In this document: positions 46,340-58,100 of the stretch, piece after piece
Layout of the letters: every line of letters starts with the position of its first letter
How positions within the stretch are numbered: the first letter of the stretch is position 1
Assembly: GCA_004014935.1 (NCBI GenBank)
Contig: CP025323.1
Span: forward strand, 1,612,001 to 1,676,000
From: Saccharomycopsis malanga
Lineage: Eukaryota > Ascomycota > Saccharomycetes > Ascoideales > Saccharomycopsidaceae
Direction: 5' to 3'
DNA: 64,000 bases
The notes under the pieces: model-generated
Databases searched by the model: none
Told to the model about the DNA's origin: nothing
Seen by the model: only the letters and a program-made list of their open reading frames with translations
Program-made: the position numbers and the translations under genes

Positions 46340-47025
46340 ATTCTTATAAACTTGTTAGCCGCTTTAAACCTATTAGCCGCCTTGAACTTATTAAGAGCTA
46401 TTATCCAATAGCACTGATATTTTGACTATTATCCAACTTATAAACATTTTACCGGCTATTATCTAATTTTATAAATTAATTAACTGCTATCATCTGAGAC
46501 TATTAATTTTTTGACTATTATCTAATTTTATAAACTAATTAACCGCTATTATCTATATCACTGATATTTTGACTATTATCTGATTTTATAAACTTATCAA
46601 CCGCTATTATCTGATTCCACTAATATTTTAACTATGTCAACTTTTATAAACTAATTAACCGCTATTATCTATGTCACTGATAGTTTGACTATTTCAACTT
46701 TTATAAACTTTTTAGCCGCTGTTATCTATGATATTTTGACTATTATCTAACTTTATAAACTTTTTACCGGCTATTATCTAATTTTATAAACTAATTAACT
46801 GCTATTATCTAATATTATTGATATTTTGACTATTATCTGATTTTATCAACTTATTAACCGCTATTATCTATATCACTGATATTTTGACTATTATCTAATT
46901 TAATAAACTAATTAACCGCTATTATCTATATCACTAATATTTTGACTATCACAGCTTTTATAAACTTATTAACCGCTATTATCTAATATCACTGACATTT
47001 TGACAATTATCTAATTTGAAAATAC
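46340..47025. repeat. ~57-bp minisatellite, about 12 units
   Basis: Units close to AACCGCTATTATCTATATCA followed by CTGATATTTTGACTATTATC and TAATTTTATAAACTAATT repeat about 12 times with substitutions and small deletions. No frame is kept. No dyad spacers or leader are seen, so this is not a CRISPR. Confidence 0.92.
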
Positions 47026-47347
47026 AACCGAAATATGCATGCTAACAATCAGAACATGTTTTGTCACTTCCTTACACCATACTCCAATATCTTAATATGA
47101 GCCATGAGTTTCAATTCATGATTGATCTGGATGGACAAGATATGTGAAAGTAATTAAAATTTATTTCAAATGGCAAAAGTGCAAGTAGATTTGTTACTAA
47201 AACGAAAACTCTTAAAAGAGTAGAAGAAAATCAACCAAATTTATGGTGCTCTGGAATGTCTATTTGGCTGTTTGTATAAAAATTTAGATTTTGATAATAG
47301 AAATAGCAAATTAAACTTTAATAATACTACGACTAATAATAACAAGT

Positions 47348-47457
47348 GGGTTTCTCTTCTCCGAGAGCAGTTACTGAGCCATCCGGCCCAGTGGCCTAAT
47401 AAACCTTTTCGACAGTTTATAATAATAGTAATATCTTAAATTTTGAGCCCAGTACGT
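47348..47457 (-). mobile_element. SINE copy p, head and tail fragments
   Basis: The head on the minus strand (47348-47397) reads CCACTGGGCCGGATGGCTCA, GTAACTGCTCTCGGAGAAGA. Just beyond it, 47420-47457 is a minus-strand 3' end (CGTACTGGGCTCAAAATTTA, AGATATTACTATTATT). The body is missing or the two are separate insertions. Confidence 0.7.
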
Positions 47458-48543
47458 TTTTCGACACTTTATGTGTAATTATCAAAAAATTCATATATAT
47501 TGCCTGTTTCGTATTCGGACAAGGTAAATCTGATTGTAATAAACTAAAAGCTATCACCTATGCCTTGGGAAAAGTATGATTAATAATTACGGTGTTATAG
47601 AGACGGGAAAGTATCCTGTTTTTGTTACCATAAAATGTCAAAGTGGTGGAAAGAAGCGGATGTTTCAAATACACTGCGAGAAGCAAAAAAGCTTGCTTTT
47701 CCTATTCTGGATGTCTCTGTAGACCATATTAGATTGAAGCAGGTATTCATAAATTTTAGCGAATATGCGAATTGCGGCGGATATAATATTTATGGCTTGA
47801 CGGTGGCGTAAAACCGTACGTGTGCTACTAGATAATGGTAACTAGCAGTGATTGTGGATTTTCCAGGAATGCCCAAACAAAAGTAAGGAGAAATAGGAGA
47901 TGAATTACGATAAGGCGAAGGATTGTGATATTTGATAGTTGATTAGAATGCCATCATCTTATATATTTATGTTTTTGAAAAGTTTTAATTCGATAAACCG
48001 AACTGTTATTTTTTCTATTCAACTGCTGTTATTAATATCTTAACAATTGTAGCATTTACGAAGATAAATGTCTGCCTATACACGTGGCATCATGTACAAA
48101 AATTACATAAAGCTAAGAATTGACAAGAAAATAGGAGTCGAGTGCCATGATATAGGAGTTTGTCTAATGGATCTAAGCTGAAGTGTGCATTTGCAAAAAG
48201 CTCATTTGAATACCTCATAGTTTGTATGAGCATGGCTATTGTATAGAAATATGGCTGGTGGGGGTGAGGTGCATGAATATGAAACACCGTGCGCTTGGGT
48301 GCATGCATCCTGCGACACACACTGCCTGGCGGATGTATTTTTCAACATGAGAGTTACCACCAAACTGCCAGTTTCGCTTATGAGCGTACTGGCCTAATGG
48401 ATGGTCACACCAGATTATATATATATCCGGGAGGAAATCCGCCAGAGTTTCCCACTGGGAAGCGTTGTTACCGTGTGTTCTTCATAGTGGTTAGCAAGTA
48501 CTGACTAGATATTGCCAAATTATCATAGAAATCACACATATCG
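47458..48543. other. Long upstream region of the velvet gene
   Basis: About 1.1 kb without a gene. A TATATATATATCC motif near 48416 is a plausible TATA element for the velvet gene ~125 bp downstream. Confidence 0.4.
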
Positions 48544-50415
48544 ATGGTCAAGTTTCTCAAGCATTCGGTCAAGCCTTTGGACCAATCCCAGATCCAAACA
48601 GTTGCCGCTCATTTTGAGTTGAAAGTGGTCCAGCAACCTGTGAAGGCAAGGGTCGCCGGTAGAAAGCAGACAAGAAATAGTAGCAGAAGATTAGTGGATC
48701 CACAGCCAGTGGTTGAAATCAGACTTAATGAAGACCATAGTTCTGAATTCCATCAGCCTAATAATATCATTGACCACAATTTGAGCATGTTTTTTGTGAG
48801 AGCATCTATTGAATGCTTGGGGTCGAATGATAAGGGCTCTTTCTTCCAAAAACAAAGAAAATCACGCTTTTTCGAGAAAACAGAAGACGATGGCGATGTT
48901 TTGCGAGGAACCACTACTGTTTCTGCCCAATTCTACCGGGGAAGCCCATACACCGCCTGTGCGGTCTTTGACAACTTGTCGGTGAGATACAAGGGCAACT
49001 ACCGTTTGAAGTTTGACTTGTTTGAGATCCAGAGCTTTTCCAACGGGTCTTGTATCATTCCAAAGATCATCCAATGGCAGAAAGCTACGAGCTATTCCTC
49101 TGTCTTCACAGTCTACACGGACGCTGCCTTTGATGGGTTGGAGGCCAGTCCCGAGTTGAATAACGAGTTGAAAAAGGCAGGCTGCAAAATCAGATCCAGA
49201 AAACAGAAAAACGGCAATTCCATGGTTGATCTCGATGGCTTCAGAGTAAACAAGAAGTTCACTTATAATAATGGCCAGTTCAAATACGCTTTCAGTGGAA
49301 CCAACCATTTTGGCTTGGACCAAAGTGTTTTCAACAGACCAGGCACTTCTGTGGATTTTGCCATGTTTCAAAACTTCCAGAATGCTGCTATTGCTGCCAA
49401 CATGGCCCAGAACAATCCTGCCAGCTCCAACAGCCAATTCAACATGTCTCCAAGCACTAACCAAGCTGCCATGAATCCCAAAAGACCCCAGTCTGCGTTG
49501 CCGCAACTTATCACGTCTGGCGATCAGTTCAACTTTAACCATTCTTACGACGACATGTTGAAAAGCACCATGACCTCTGCCACCGACTATAAACAGCATT
49601 CTGGCTCGCCTATCGAACAGCCCCAGCCTCGTAGAGCCTTCAATACCAACACTGCCATCAATGGCCCAATGTCTGCGCAATTATCGACCCCAAACCCAAT
49701 GTATCCAGACTTTCTCGCTACTCTCCAGCACAATACAAACGCCTCCCCATCCCAGAATAGCACCAGCTCTCCTCCAGACGAGTTCTTGTCGCCAGTGGTC
49801 TACCCTAGTGCCAATAACAACTTGATGGAGGCGAATGGTATCAACAACAGAAACTCTTTGTTTGCCATGTCTTCATTCAACGACCAGTACTCTTTGAATG
49901 CCCGAACATCAATCATGTCCATGATGATGGGCGACAACATGACCGTCAGCGATGCCCAGCATCAAAACCAACAACAGAACAATGCCGAGGGCCCTAAAAA
50001 CGGCCCCAATACCATTGGCCTTGGTCTCAATCCTCATGTTGGCGCAGTTCCTGACCCCATCCTAGCAAATGGCGAGATTCCTAGATCTACATTGCCTCTC
50101 GAGCCTATTCCAATGTTCTGGGACTTTGAAGAATCAAATAATACCACAAGTGTTGCCTCTATGGGCCCAGAATCTAGCGAATCAGCCGGCCACCTCACTC
50201 AACAACAGCAAACACAGCTACTGAATTTCCAGGCGCAAATCGAACTGCAAAACCACAACCATGCTGGAAATCCAAGCCTACTTGTCGATAATTCCAATTC
50301 TAACTTACAGCAATCTAACCAGGTTCAAATCAACGAATTCCAGCCTGAATTGTTGAACTTTAATGATATTTATCAGCAGTCAGAAATGCTTCTCAGACAA
50401 AACTTTGAAATGTGA
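48544..50415 (+). CDS. Velvet-domain transcription regulator
   Basis: The 623-aa product carries a velvet domain at ~residues 20-215: HFELKVVQQPVKARVAGRKQ and RRLVDPQPVVEIRL (family start: YELRVLQQPxRARxxG...RRPxDPPPVVQLRL), LRGTTTVSAQFYRG, then AVFDNLSVRYKGNYRLKFDL and FEIQ. The end is SSVFTVYTDAAFDGLEASPE, LNNELKKAGCKIRSRKQ. In filamentous fungi VosA, VelB and VeA are NF-kB-like DNA-binding proteins that tie light, sporulation and secondary metabolism together. The remaining ~400 residues are Asn/Gln/Ser-rich, disordered and activation-like, with EPIPMFWDFEES near 520. Velvet proteins are not known from S. cerevisiae or C. albicans. Ndt80 was considered and rejected. The subfamily is closest to VosA/VelB by eye. 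Confidence 0.85.
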   Translation: MVKFLKHSVKPLDQSQIQTVAAHFELKVVQQPVKARVAGRKQTRNSSRRLVDPQPVVEIRLNEDHSSEFHQPNNIIDHNLSMFFVRASIECLGSNDKGSFFQKQRKSRFFEKTEDDGDVLRGTTTVSAQFYRGSPYTACAVFDNLSVRYKGNYRLKFDLFEIQSFSNGSCIIPKIIQWQKATSYSSVFTVYTDAAFDGLEASPELNNELKKAGCKIRSRKQKNGNSMVDLDGFRVNKKFTYNNGQFKYAFSGTNHFGLDQSVFNRPGTSVDFAMFQNFQNAAIAANMAQNNPASSNSQFNMSPSTNQAAMNPKRPQSALPQLITSGDQFNFNHSYDDMLKSTMTSATDYKQHSGSPIEQPQPRRAFNTNTAINGPMSAQLSTPNPMYPDFLATLQHNTNASPSQNSTSSPPDEFLSPVVYPSANNNLMEANGINNRNSLFAMSSFNDQYSLNARTSIMSMMMGDNMTVSDAQHQNQQQNNAEGPKNGPNTIGLGLNPHVGAVPDPILANGEIPRSTLPLEPIPMFWDFEESNNTTSVASMGPESSESAGHLTQQQQTQLLNFQAQIELQNHNHAGNPSLLVDNSNSNLQQSNQVQINEFQPELLNFNDIYQQSEMLLRQNFEM

Positions 50416-50893
50416 GCTGCTAAACGTTATTGCTGATCTGGTTTTTTATTCCTTTTGTATTTTTTCTATCTTTACATTTCTCTGGGTTTCTTTATAGAAC
50501 ACTTTTTGTTTCGGGTTTTGGTTTTATTTTTTTTTAATAGTGGGGGAAAAGGTTCATTTCTTCAAGTTTAGGTGTATTCTCTATAAATTTTGTTTTCCGT
50601 ATTTGAATGATTTTATAAATTTTACATTGATATTGTGTATTATCGTAATGGTACTCAAATAGCTAAAATGTTTGTCTGCAGAGTTTTGTTTCATAAAATG
50701 GCACCTTTTATTAGACATCAAGTTTTATATTTTGAATATTTTGGATAGAACGTTGAATTTTGCAACAACACTTTACAATCCGCTATTACTCATTCTATTT
50801 GAAAGAGATGGTGCTAAGGACTTTGGCAGAAACAACAGTATGTCATAATCTGTTCATCGTCTAATATCGCCATATTATATTTCATCAGTTCTT
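50416..50893. other. Velvet-gene 3' flank, no gene
   Basis: T-rich DNA after the stop, no coding or RNA gene seen. Confidence 0.4.
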
Positions 50894-51088
50894 TTATTCG
50901 ATTCCCCATACCAACACTTTTTACGATGCTGAATGTGATTTCACAAGCCAGTACAAATGTTTGAAACAACCTGAACCAATGGTGCTTGCTTTGTAATTCA
51001 TTAGATTAGAAAATCATAAGGATCCGACATGATTGGGCTTCACCAAGTCCACTTAGACATTGCTCGTATATACGAAAATGATATTTCT
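50894..51088 (+). mobile_element. SINE copy q, head lost
   Basis: It begins at the B box (ATTCGATTCCCCATACCAAC), then CTTTTTACGATGCTGAATGT, GATTTCACAAGCCAGTACAA, a divergent middle, GACATGATTGGGCTTCACCA, AGTCCACTTAGACATTGCTC and GTATATACGAAAATGATAT. The 3' tail is missing. Confidence 0.7.
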
Positions 51089-51487
51089 TATATTTCTTGT
51101 AATTTTTCACGATATATCTCTATAATGTGAGATCCTTTTACTCAAACTCTATAGTCTGGGTATCAAGCATTAGATGATGTCTAGGTGTAGTTATTTTAAC
51201 GAATATTACGTTTTAAGAGAATGCATTATGGTTTCAGCCAAAGTAGTAAGGATTTTGCCCAAAAACAATAAAATTATGGAAAACAAGCAGTCTAGACTTT
51301 TGGATTAGAATCAAAGTGTTCGGAAAAGCAAACACATAAAGATGAAAGCAGGTTTAAAGGCAGGGTCTTTGAAACCGTTCCAGGAGGAACAATAATAAGA
51401 CAAAAAGATGAATAAAAAGACATGTGTAATTATATAATAATATGAAGAACAAATGAAAATCAGCAAAAAAAAATAAAAAGAAAATAT
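51089..51487. other. SLM1 3' flank, no gene
   Basis: About 400 bp of A-rich DNA beside the SLM1 stop. Nothing was recognised. Confidence 0.4.
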
Positions 51488-53947
51488 TTAATTCAAAGTA
51501 AAACTATTGTTATGTTGGACAAAAGTTGCGGTGTTTGTACCAAATGAATCTTCGATATTAGGAGGATGAGATTGTTTTTGATTACGTTCTCCTGATTTCA
51601 ATTCTGACTCGTTGGTGTTGGTGTAGACAGGAGTGGTTGCTGCGGTGGTACCAACAGGCACAACGGTGCTACCGTTATGATTGTCAAAGTTTGCACTGCC
51701 GGCCATGATGGAGTTTGTTTCATGGTTGATGTCCTCAATGATACTATCGTCATGGATGCTGTTTCTCAACGAGTCATTTCGTTTAGGGATTGTCAAGACG
51801 TTTGGTGCTGTGGAAGGAGGAAACGCCCCGCTGTTTCGAGGATATGGAGGTTGTCCAGGAGGATTAGAGACGAAGGTGGCATTGGACATGTTGGATGTTA
51901 TTGGATGGAATTCGTTTGTTTGATTGTAGCTCACCTGGTCGTTGGCGTACTGCTGTTCGTACTGCTGAGGCTGGTCGTTGACAATGATGTTAGGGGTGTG
52001 GGTGCCGTCTACAAGAGAAGTCATGATATATTGACCATTTTGCTGGTCAAAGTTGTTCTGATTGACCGACAAGGATCTGTTCAACAAGACCTGGCTATTG
52101 TTATTGTTGACGCCTGGATTGTTAGGGGCAACAGCCAAAGACACGGATCTGTGGAGGTTTCCTGGGCCAGGGGTGTTGGCTACGGTGAAATACTGTTGGG
52201 TAGGCACCTGCTGTTGAGATTGGGGCTGGGATTGGCTTAGATTTGGCTGCAAACTATAAGCTCTTTGATGCTGAGGCAAATAACCGGACTGGTTTTCATT
52301 CAACGAGTCTACAGGAGTGATGATGAGGCCATCTTTGGTTACCAAATTGCGATTCCGTTGCTGAGCAGGTTGCAAGATGGCAGAACTGAACTGGCCTTGA
52401 GTATGCTGCTGTTGAGGCTGGGAAAACACAGGGGCACTCAATCTTTTCGAAGCGTTGGCTTGCAAGTTTCTGCTTTGATAGCTGGCGTCGTCACGAGTAG
52501 TGCTGCTATGCGGTAAGCTAATGTTAGAGGAAGAATGGATTTGAAGAGATCTTCTTGACTTTTGTTTTTGCAATTGCAACTTTTCAGCCACATAATGTGC
52601 TCTGGCTTCTGGAGTAGGCAATTGGGTCAATTTCTTGATATCATTGTACCAGGAAATCATGAGATCGTAAGATTCAGCCCTGAAAACCCAGTTGTGGCCC
52701 CTGTGGATGATGCCATTCTGCTTGGTGTGCAAAACAAACTTGTGCCAGGTGTTTGGATTGGTGGAGTCTTTCTTCGAATGTTCGGCGACCTGGCAATCAT
52801 CCAAACTAAGAGACATGATAGGAAGCACGTCTTTTTTTCGGTCAGAGGACTTGAACTCATGGATAAATGTTGGAGTGAGCACATACCAGCCACGAGAATA
52901 CGACTTGAGGAATTTGGAACGACGCTCCAAATACGAGGAGCGGATCTCCAAAGTGAGAGGATCGTTTATGTACTTGTAGGAGATGTCAGCAAACTTGCGC
53001 ATTTTCAACTCAGTGTTGATGAAATTGTTTGGGTTTTGCTTGACAAAAGCGTCCCATTCGATTTCCGGGGTCTTTGTGACAAACCCATTGTCCAATTTGG
53101 GAATAAGAACATTGAAAATCACCTGGCTCTCTTCCCCAATGAGTCTGGCGTAAATCTTCAAAGCGTTCTGGAGTTCAAGCACCACCAATTTCTCCAACTC
53201 TTTTCCCGACGTTTGGATGTTGAGAAACGCCTCGTGGAGATAGTTTTCCTCCAACAACTGCTTCTTGATCTGCTTGTCCAAGTATATTTTCGTGAGAAAC
53301 GGATCTTGGCGCGGCAACAAGTTGTTGGAGTTGATAGATTTGATCTGGTCTATCAGATTGTAGAACGTAGTCAAGTCCACTTTGGTCTGCGCAACCTCTT
53401 TGGCGATGGTGTTTTTGAAATCCGAGCTGAGGTTTTTGATTTCTTTGATCTTGATAGCCAAATCCCTACGCAAATCTTCCAACCGCGGTATCACATTGTT
53501 GGCGAGCTCTTTTGACGTTCTAGAAGTGTAGCTGCCAATCAGTTTATGATACTCGTTCAAGGCGTTGGGAATGTCGACAATAGAGCCGCTGCCAAATGGT
53601 AGAAAGAACTTTTTGATATTGTTGATTTCCTCAACCGTGTTGTTTCCAGTGGGGTTTCCATTTCCTCCGGAATTGGCATTGCTGGCCGTGGCAATGCTAC
53701 TAGGAAGCGTAAAACCGCCTTCGCCGCTCAACGGGAAGTTGCTGGATATCGAATGTTGCAATCTGACTTGCTGGAGAACCGATTCCTCATGAACAGAAAT
53801 AACATCCTTCAAATACGTGATAAGTCCCCTGATAATCGCCCTCCAAGCAGCAAACCGGGCCGCCAAAATATCGGTGGGGTTCGCATTCGTAGGAAGCTGT
53901 TGGTATAGCGGATTTCGATAGTCTTTGGATAGCGTAGTGAGCGACAT
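51488..53947 (-). CDS. SLM1: Slm1/Slm2 PIP2-binding eisosome/TORC2 effector
   Basis: The 819-aa product closely follows S. cerevisiae Slm1. PTDILAARFAAWRAIIRGLI opens an F-BAR-like helical domain, continued by KKFFLPFGSGSIVDIPNALN, ELANNVIPRLEDLRRDLAIK and DPFLTKIYLDKQIKKQLLEE. A PH domain follows at ~350-460 (LEIRSSYLERRSKFLKSYSR; FVLHTKQNGIIHRGHNWVFR). It binds PI(4,5)P2 at the plasma membrane, sits in eisosomes, moves to TORC2 under membrane stress and activates Ypk1; these roles are by orthology. The C-terminal ~340 residues are Gln/Asn/Ser-rich and disordered, longer than in Slm1 (686 aa total), with phosphorylation-prone Ser runs. It is divergent from USO1, with a 1.2-kb gap. Confidence 0.93.
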   Translation of the reverse strand: MSLTTLSKDYRNPLYQQLPTNANPTDILAARFAAWRAIIRGLITYLKDVISVHEESVLQQVRLQHSISSNFPLSGEGGFTLPSSIATASNANSGGNGNPTGNNTVEEINNIKKFFLPFGSGSIVDIPNALNEYHKLIGSYTSRTSKELANNVIPRLEDLRRDLAIKIKEIKNLSSDFKNTIAKEVAQTKVDLTTFYNLIDQIKSINSNNLLPRQDPFLTKIYLDKQIKKQLLEENYLHEAFLNIQTSGKELEKLVVLELQNALKIYARLIGEESQVIFNVLIPKLDNGFVTKTPEIEWDAFVKQNPNNFINTELKMRKFADISYKYINDPLTLEIRSSYLERRSKFLKSYSRGWYVLTPTFIHEFKSSDRKKDVLPIMSLSLDDCQVAEHSKKDSTNPNTWHKFVLHTKQNGIIHRGHNWVFRAESYDLMISWYNDIKKLTQLPTPEARAHYVAEKLQLQKQKSRRSLQIHSSSNISLPHSSTTRDDASYQSRNLQANASKRLSAPVFSQPQQQHTQGQFSSAILQPAQQRNRNLVTKDGLIITPVDSLNENQSGYLPQHQRAYSLQPNLSQSQPQSQQQVPTQQYFTVANTPGPGNLHRSVSLAVAPNNPGVNNNNSQVLLNRSLSVNQNNFDQQNGQYIMTSLVDGTHTPNIIVNDQPQQYEQQYANDQVSYNQTNEFHPITSNMSNATFVSNPPGQPPYPRNSGAFPPSTAPNVLTIPKRNDSLRNSIHDDSIIEDINHETNSIMAGSANFDNHNGSTVVPVGTTAATTPVYTNTNESELKSGERNQKQSHPPNIEDSFGTNTATFVQHNNSFTLN

Positions 53948-54699
53948 TATGGCTGGTCACAGAGCAAATGGAATAATTAATACCGAACAATCTCGCAAAC
54001 TTGAATTATTTATTCTCCAACAAAGGAACAGTCAACCAAGGAAAGAAAGGAATCTTACTACTATCTCAGATTTCCAAAACACAAACTGCTTTTCTCTAAC
54101 GGTTTCTCAACTAATCTTTCCTTCTTAATCTCAAATGAAACACACTGAAATTCCTATTGAATGGCTGGTTGTGTTCATTAGCAAGCAAAGCGTGGGGGTT
54201 TCCGAACCCCTACTAAATTATCCTGCGATAGCTCTACATATAAATATTGGTTCAACCAAACTTTTTTTTTACCGCTTTAGACTCATATACACTTTTATTG
54301 GGTGGTTTGTACTGTAGTAACACCCATCTACTGATAACACAAATTGACAATCTCTTGTTTGTCTTATCGTACTTCTAACGGGTTTAAAATTAACCTCTCA
54401 AAAGTAATCAAACACTGTACTTTTAATAATCTCCGAGAAAATCTTCTTCTGTAATTATAACCCATGTTCCCAAACCAACTACAAATTAAGCTGCCAAATC
54501 AAACAATTAACTGAACATTTATAAGGCAAAAGTATTCAAAATCAAAATTAAAAAATAATCCGCCCAAGGGAATCGAATCGTATGCCAAAAAACTAGCAGC
54601 ACCAAGAATCATAACACATCCATGTAGGCCAGTGAACACACATTACCCGGATAAGCTATAAGAAGGTATATCTACTGGTCTATATATCATGTTTCTTCT
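53948..54699. other. SLM1/USO1 divergent region, left part
   Basis: Non-coding. A short minus-strand SINE-like scrap (AGGATAATTTAGTAGGGGTT) occurs near 54200-54225. Otherwise nothing was recognised. Confidence 0.35.
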
Positions 54700-54881
54700 G
54701 ACCCAATTGCGTGAAAGTGAGCATTTGACTTTTGTTTAGGTTGTGTAGACAGTTGTAGTTGCCTGTGAGATCAGGTTCAGCGTCGTAAAAAGTGCTCGTC
54801 TAGGGAATTGGGCCCGAGTTCCTGTTTGAGAGTATTATCTACTAAACTATCCAGTCTTTTCTCTTGAGCGCTGGCGAGCAA
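54700..54881 (-). mobile_element. SINE copy r, tail lost
   Basis: On the minus strand it has a module fragment (CGCTCAAGAGAAAAGACTGG), GATAGTTTAGTAGATAATAC, TCAAACAGGAACTCGGGCCC (degraded B box), then CTAGACGAGCACTTTTTACG, ACAGGCAACTACAACTGTCT and AAAAGTCAAATGCTCACTTT, ending CAATTGGGTC. Head and 3' end are gone. Confidence 0.7.
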
Positions 54882-55168
54882 TTGGTAATGTAGTGATGTT
54901 ATTACTGCCTAAGAGGCTAAATCTACAAGTGATATATGTTATTTCGTTTCTTTACAAAGAGCCCATTCAGCCCAGTTTTCCTCGAAAGCGTCGTAACGAC
55001 CAGTTTTATGATATAGTGCCCCGGTTGAAGCACCACCGGTTACCGGATTGGGCGACCGGTTATGGCAGTGCGATCTGGGTGAAATTTTGATGATCTGTAA
55101 ATATAGTGGTGTAGAGATGCCAACAACTTGTCCTCCAGCAACAATACCGAGAGTTTGAGCTATTCAAG

Positions 55169-58100
55169 ATGCTGGCGGTTCAAGACAAAAACGTCATTCC
55201 GACCATCTCGGACCGGTTGTCGAATGCCGTCAATATACAAGACCGGCGGGCAGCTATAAAGGCACTTAAAAATTTTGCCAACTATTATCGAGAGGACATT
55301 ATTCTATATTCGTTGAAAAACATCTTGAAATGTTTCCAGCGCGACCAGTTGGACAAGGAGATCACCAAGAACGTGCTACAATGCTTACTAGTGTTATTTA
55401 TCAGGAACGAGACTGGATCGAACCATGACTTGACCGACTGGTTGTCCAACAACTCCAGATTCCAGAATGGCAAATATTTGTCACCTGTAGTAGTATTGTC
55501 GCAAGACTCGTTGATTGACCAGTTTTCGTACTTGATCTCCGACGAGCTTACACAGGCAAACCGCAATATCATTGAGTTGATAATCAATCTGTTGGAATTC
55601 AACGACTTTTATATAACCTTGTATTCGCTACAGTTATTGCAAGCTTTGGTGTCCACGCGGACAGAGAAGCTCAAGGAGATTATTTCGACCATTCCCGTGG
55701 CCATTCCGAACATTGTAGCCACCATTGATTCGGATTACGACCCTATTAGAAACGAAGCTGTCTTGTTGCTCATGGCCATCGTAAACAAGAATTACAATTT
55801 GCAGAGAGTTGTGGCCTTCCAAGACATTTTCCCCAAGTTGTTTCTGATAATAGACTTGGAAAGTTCAACATCGCTGAACAATATCATCATCCAGGACTGT
55901 TTGACCTTGATCTACAACTTGTTGGACTCCAATCTTGTGAACCAAAAGCTTTTCTTGGAGTCCAACCATTTGACCAATTTGGCACAGTATCTCGAAACGT
56001 TTTCCTCCATTGACAGTTTAACTAATCCAACAAGCCAATTGTTGGAAAACATAATCACAGTCCTAAAGATTGTGTCTAATTTATTTATATCTAAACAAAA
56101 CAGCACTACTTTTCTAGCCCAGGTTTTGAATTCCAAAATCCTTATAAATCTTTTGAAAATCATCTTTTTGAACTACGTGCCAAACCAATTGAAGGCCTTT
56201 GCATTGTTCACATTGGCAGATGTCATCATTCATAACGACCAGCTCAAAACACAACTAACCACCATCGACGTGCCTTATTTGGACCCGTGTATTCCCAACA
56301 TTTCCGAGGAAAACCCACCTCTTGTTCCTGTTCTTCAGCTCTTGTTGAACTGGTGCTTGTTCAGCAACAGCATCCATGTTTTTGATGTCCGGTTGGGCGC
56401 ATTCCAAGTCATCAAGGCTTATATCACTGACAATGAACTGTTGAAAGAATCCTTTTTGGTCCATCAAGTGGAAACCTTCCACAAATTGTCCAGCACTGAT
56501 CACCATACCGAACCCTCCATCATCGACTCTCTTGTAAAACAAAAAGTCCCTGTAGGAAATGTCTTTGTCGTGTTGTTGGAATACGACCCAGACGTGAAAC
56601 TCAATCCGTATAAAGTATGGTTTGCTTCTTTGATCTTGACCCATTTGGTCAAAGATAGCTATGAATTGAAACAAATAATTAACAAGTTTGCCGTGAAAAA
56701 TTTCGACAATGATGAATTGTTCGATGAGTTTTTCAACACTCAAGAAATAAAGGAGCCATTGCAAAACGAAAACAAATCTTCAGATAGTAATGTTAGCTCG
56801 CCGGTAGTGGTAAAGCCAGACTCAGATTCGGAAACCGGGTCTAAACATGACGTTGCTACTGGTTATGTAGCTGTAAAGGAGTTTGAGGAGGTTTCCAAAA
56901 AAGAAATTGATGAAGAATTGGAAAAAAATTCAGAAAATATTGCTAACAAATTGGATCAGGCTTCTCAACAGTCAGATACAAATTCTACAATGCTGGATAC
57001 TTTTGAAAAATCAGCTGGGGCTTCTAAAAAGTCTGAAGAAATTGATTCAAATGATAAATCAGAAGTTCTTGGTGATACAGTTGTAGGAGAATCATTGAAA
57101 TCAAATATTGTGAAAGATGTTATAGAAACAAATAATGCTACTAAATTAAATACTGGTGAATCAAATATTGACGAATCAAATATTGACGAATCAAATATTG
57201 ACGAATCAAATATTGAAGAATCAAATATTGAAGAATCAAATACTATCAAATCAAATACTGATAAATCAAGTGATAGTGAATCCTCTGAATCAAGTACTTC
57301 TCATCACACTTTAACAGCCATTGAGTCAATGTTTGATCTTCTTATCAATTCACTCATGTTTGAGGACAAGCGGATTGCCATTAGTTATTTAATGTTTTTC
57401 ACAATTTATTTTTTCGAAAATGTTTCGTTGATCAAGTCATTTATGAGAAATGACGTGACAAAACGGACAGATTATATGAAAAAACTAGTCTATTACATCA
57501 AACAAGAGAACAATGGTAATGTTATCATAATTGGAATGATATTTACTCTAATAGGGATAATCTATGATAGTTGTCCCAAGGATCTTTTTGGAGATGGCAA
57601 AACTAATGCTCGGTTAGAATTTTATGACTTTTTCATCAAAACCATTGGAATTGACAATTACAAGATATCTTGCGCGACCTTCAAGAAAAACGAAACGTTT
57701 AACAAGTATGAGGAGTTTGATATATTTGAGATGGAATCGTTTGAGGAGATTGAAAAGGACCAAACCGGATTGCCCAAAATATATTTCCATACCATTTACG
57801 TGACGTTAATCCGGGAAAACTTTGAGAGAATTGCCCATGCCTTTGAGAATGATCCAAATGCCGAGCCTAATGGTCGGTTGAATTTTGGAGATTTCCTCAC
57901 AATGTCCAAAGAATATGAACATGTTAGAGAAGAATTAGATAATAAACTACAAGAAAAGACCAGTTTAGAAGCAAAGATTGCACAAGTTGAAACTCAGTTA
58001 CAATCAGTCGAAAAGTCTTATAAAGAAATTCAAGCTTCTTTTGATCATTTGGAAAACGAAAACAAATCATTATTATCAAAAAACCAAGCTTATAGTACCA

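Noticed and set aside
46340-47025. CRISPR array
   Set aside because: The whole unit repeats; there are no unique spacers, and the setting is eukaryotic.
48544-50415. Ndt80/PhoG-type DNA-binding protein
   Set aside because: Motif order matches velvet (QQPxRAR, RRPxDPxPVVxLRL, FxDLSVxxxGxYRLxFxLFE, FTVYxxxxFxGL), not Ndt80.
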